A DNA stretch of 6,366 nt from Treponema sp. UBA4319 (lineage in GTDB: Bacteria > Spirochaetota > Spirochaetia > Treponematales > Treponemataceae): positions 1 through 6,366 of the forward strand of contig DGUD01000221.1 of the NCBI GenBank assembly GCA_002393865.1, in the 5' to 3' direction. Both the position numbers and the translations under genes were made by a program. The notes beneath the pieces are model-generated. The model saw only the letters and a list, made by a program, of their open reading frames with translations, made no database searches and was not told where the DNA came from. Positions 5,932 to 6,366 of this stretch are shown here, piece after piece. The stretch's first letter is position 1. The number at the start of each line of letters is the position of its first letter.

Positions 5932-6366
5932 TAAATTTTTTTCAAACTTGCCGAAAATTTTTGCCCTTCCTCCGGGGATGGAACGGAGCTGCCCATGCGG
6001 ACGCCGTGCCGGGACGTTCAGGCCGCGCAAAAAATGCGTGCCGGCGCGGAAACCAATTTTGTGTTCCGCTCCCAGTCAGATCCAACTGAAAACCCGCTGT
6101 GGTGCGGAATAGGTATTCGACCTGTCCGGAAAGCTTATGGTTTCCTCTCAGGGCTTGCGTTTTTTCAGGCTGACGCCTTGCAAAAATGCTGTTTTAAGCT
6201 TGTTGATCCGGAAAGTTCAGTTTCCGGACAGCCCTGTTGAACTCGCTTCGCTCGTACCGCGCCGTACCTGCAACGCAGTTTCAGGCCATGCGGGGGTTCA
6301 GCCGTCTTTTCCTTCTCGCTCCGCACAAAACTGATTTCCGCTTTGCTTAGCATAGAGAAAAATATG
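5932..6366. other. Gene-free region upstream of the importer promoter
   Basis: No coding region here looks real. The short open frames overlap the repeat at 6119-6234, lack clear ribosome binding sites and have compositions unlike proteins. Besides that repeat I see the A/T-rich tract next to the importer promoter and a weak 6-bp stem (CCGCGC 6023-6028 with GCGCGG 6044-6049) without a T-run. An ATG occupies the last three bases of the window, but no ribosome binding site precedes it. Confidence 0.6.
6119..6234. repeat. 116-bp inverted-repeat (MITE-like) element
   Basis: The left end GACCTGTCCGGAAA (6119-6132) matches the complement of the right end (6221-6234, GGGCTGTCCGGAAA) at 12 of 14 positions. 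An internal inverted copy makes the palindrome TCCGGAAA / TTTCCGGA (6207-6214 with 6221-6228, 6-nt loop). Its ends match the element at 2075-2193, its right part matches 24-64 (TTTAAGC, TGTTGAT), and its length is close to that of 2075-2193. There is no transposase or other gene inside. No target-site duplication is evident by eye. Confidence 0.6.

Noticed and set aside
6023..6049. CCGCGC/GCGCGG inverted repeat as a terminator
   Set aside because: Only 6 bp of stem with a 15-nt loop and no T-run on either strand.
5912..6353. Several short open frames on both strands upstream of the importer
   Set aside because: They overlap the repeat element and each other, and lack ribosome sites and family resemblance.
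6364..6366. ATG at the window's right edge as the start of a next gene
   Set aside because: No Shine-Dalgarno precedes it and there is no downstream sequence to judge.

Overview
The window carries a compact sugar-uptake locus from what looks like a gut or rumen spirochaete of the genus Treponema, or a close relative. This assignment is an inference. It rests on the style of the transaldolase and binding-protein sequences, a relaxed lipobox (FTAC) on the binding protein, a GC content judged by eye to be in the low-to-middle fifties, and TGTCCGGAAA-type palindromic intergenic repeats. Lachnospiraceae carry similar binding proteins, so the genus call is moderate at best.

Layout from left to right. 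Positions 1-118 hold the right end of a palindromic repeat. A sigma70-type promoter (119-146) and a strong ribosome binding site drive a plus-strand transaldolase (239-961), which ends at a strong intrinsic terminator (979-1021). Everything else that codes is on the minus strand. A LacI-family regulator (1043-2053) converges on the transaldolase. A three-gene carbohydrate ABC importer is transcribed leftward from position ~5897 in the order substrate-binding lipoprotein (4503-5858), first permease (3428-4366), second permease (2560-3426). A stem-loop with a U-tract (4416-4458) separates the binding protein from the permeases and probably lowers permease expression relative to the binding protein. 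A second intrinsic terminator (2252-2289) lies about 270-310 nt beyond the last permease, before the lacI gene.

The importer promoter has perfect consensus hexamers (TTGACA, 16 bp, TATAAT). A 32-bp near-perfect palindrome centred on AACCGGTT covers the predicted transcription start. This is the form of a LacI-family operator, and the LacI-family gene beyond the operon's end is the obvious candidate to bind it. The simplest model is a repressor-controlled sugar importer with an unknown substrate. No ATPase is encoded here, so the importer probably relies on a shared ATPase encoded elsewhere.

The non-coding parts are the least ordinary. They are a GC-rich, hairpin-dense stretch (2290-2559) between the last permease and its terminator, a dense cluster of palindromes just upstream of lacI, and three related copies of a short inverted-repeat element (two full at about 116-119 bp, one partial at the left edge). 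I see no CRISPR array, tRNA, rRNA, transposase or phage gene.
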